From assembly GCA_023299945.1 (NCBI GenBank), contig JALZVZ010000165.1, positions 1 to 6,521 on the forward strand: DNA of 6,521 nt, in the 5' to 3' direction. The DNA is from Altererythrobacter sp. GTDB taxonomy: Bacteria > Pseudomonadota > Alphaproteobacteria > Sphingomonadales > Sphingomonadaceae. Positions 6,368-6,521 of this stretch are shown here, one piece after another. The position numbers were made by a program, and so were the translations under genes. The first letter of the stretch is position 1; each line of letters begins with the position of its first letter. The notes beneath the pieces are model-generated. The model saw nothing but the letters and a program-made list of their open reading frames with translations. It did no database searches and was not told the origin of the DNA.

Positions 6368-6521
6368 CTATGCGGTCTTCGGAGTCTGTTTCTTCGCCGC
6401 CTCTTTGGCCGCTTCCTTTTGCGTCTTTTGCTCGGCTTTCTTCGCGGCCTTTTCCTCTGCCAGCGCAGGCTGAGGCGGAGCAAAAGTAATCACCGTATCG
6501 CCGGGGCACGGTTCAGGCCGC
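6368..6521 (-). CDS. 3' end of an unidentified gene with Ala/Lys-rich C-terminus (partial)
   Basis: Reading in from the right edge on the minus strand, a frame is open for 50 codons (first full codon at 6520) and stops at TAG 6368-6370. The visible residues begin RPEPCPGDTVITFAPP and then become a charged stretch of Ala, Lys, Glu and Gln (AEEKAAKKAEQKTQKEAAKE and onward) ending in TPKTA. Such a tail is probably helical and basic. The gene start lies outside the window. The 20-base gap to the lipoprotein start, same strand, suggests one operon. I prefer this frame over the upstream extension of the lipoprotein frame, which would place an Arg-rich segment ahead of a clear signal peptide. I do not recognise the family. 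Confidence 0.55.
   Translation of the reverse strand, partial: RPEPCPGDTVITFAPPQPALAEEKAAKKAEQKTQKEAAKEAAKKQTPKTA

Noticed and set aside
6348..6509. Extension of the lipoprotein gene to an ATG at 6509
   Set aside because: It would put an Arg/Lys/Glu-rich stretch before a clear lipoprotein signal peptide. The short start has its own ribosome binding site, and another frame reads as a gene end here.

Overview
The window reads as ordinary core chromosome of an alphaproteobacterium. The best guess is Sphingomonadales, near Erythrobacteraceae. The basis is a MipZ-type ParA ATPase (an alphaproteobacterial division-site protein), a fused CysN-CysC protein, a moderately GC-rich sequence and the general character of the proteins. 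The genus is an inference from memory, not from a search.

Left part (1-1854): mipZ lies on the minus strand. A possible start of a further minus-strand gene follows it immediately at the window edge. panC (pantoate--beta-alanine ligase) diverges from mipZ across a 148-base spacer (852-999) that must hold both promoters. panC most probably starts at a GTG behind a good Shine-Dalgarno sequence, not at the upstream in-frame ATG.

Middle (1855-5693): a complete tRNA-Gly(UCC) gene with encoded CCA sits in the spacer between panC and a tight sulfate-activation operon, cysD-cysNC-cysQ. CysD and the CysN part form ATP sulfurylase, which makes APS. The CysC part phosphorylates APS to PAPS. CysQ hydrolyses PAP, the product left when the sulfonate of PAPS is used. 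cysD and cysNC overlap by one base (TAATG), and cysQ starts within about 20 bases of the cysNC stop, so one transcript and coupled translation are likely. The sulfite-forming and sulfite-reducing steps (cysH, cysI/J) are not in the window.

Right part (5694-6521): a minus-strand gene for an OmpA-family lipoprotein (213 aa) converges on cysQ with only 12 bases between the stop codons. A 10-base tandem repeat spans both stops. Upstream of the lipoprotein gene is the 3' end of another minus-strand gene. Its 50 visible residues end in an Ala/Lys/Glu-rich tail. This gene enters from outside the window and ends 20 bases before the lipoprotein start.

No gene-free stretch exceeds 300 bases. I found no CRISPR array, insertion sequence, integrase, phage gene or origin, and nothing that looks like an undescribed system. 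The points worth a second look are start-codon choices, an altered switch motif in MipZ, the repeat at the convergent junction and two partial genes at the edges.
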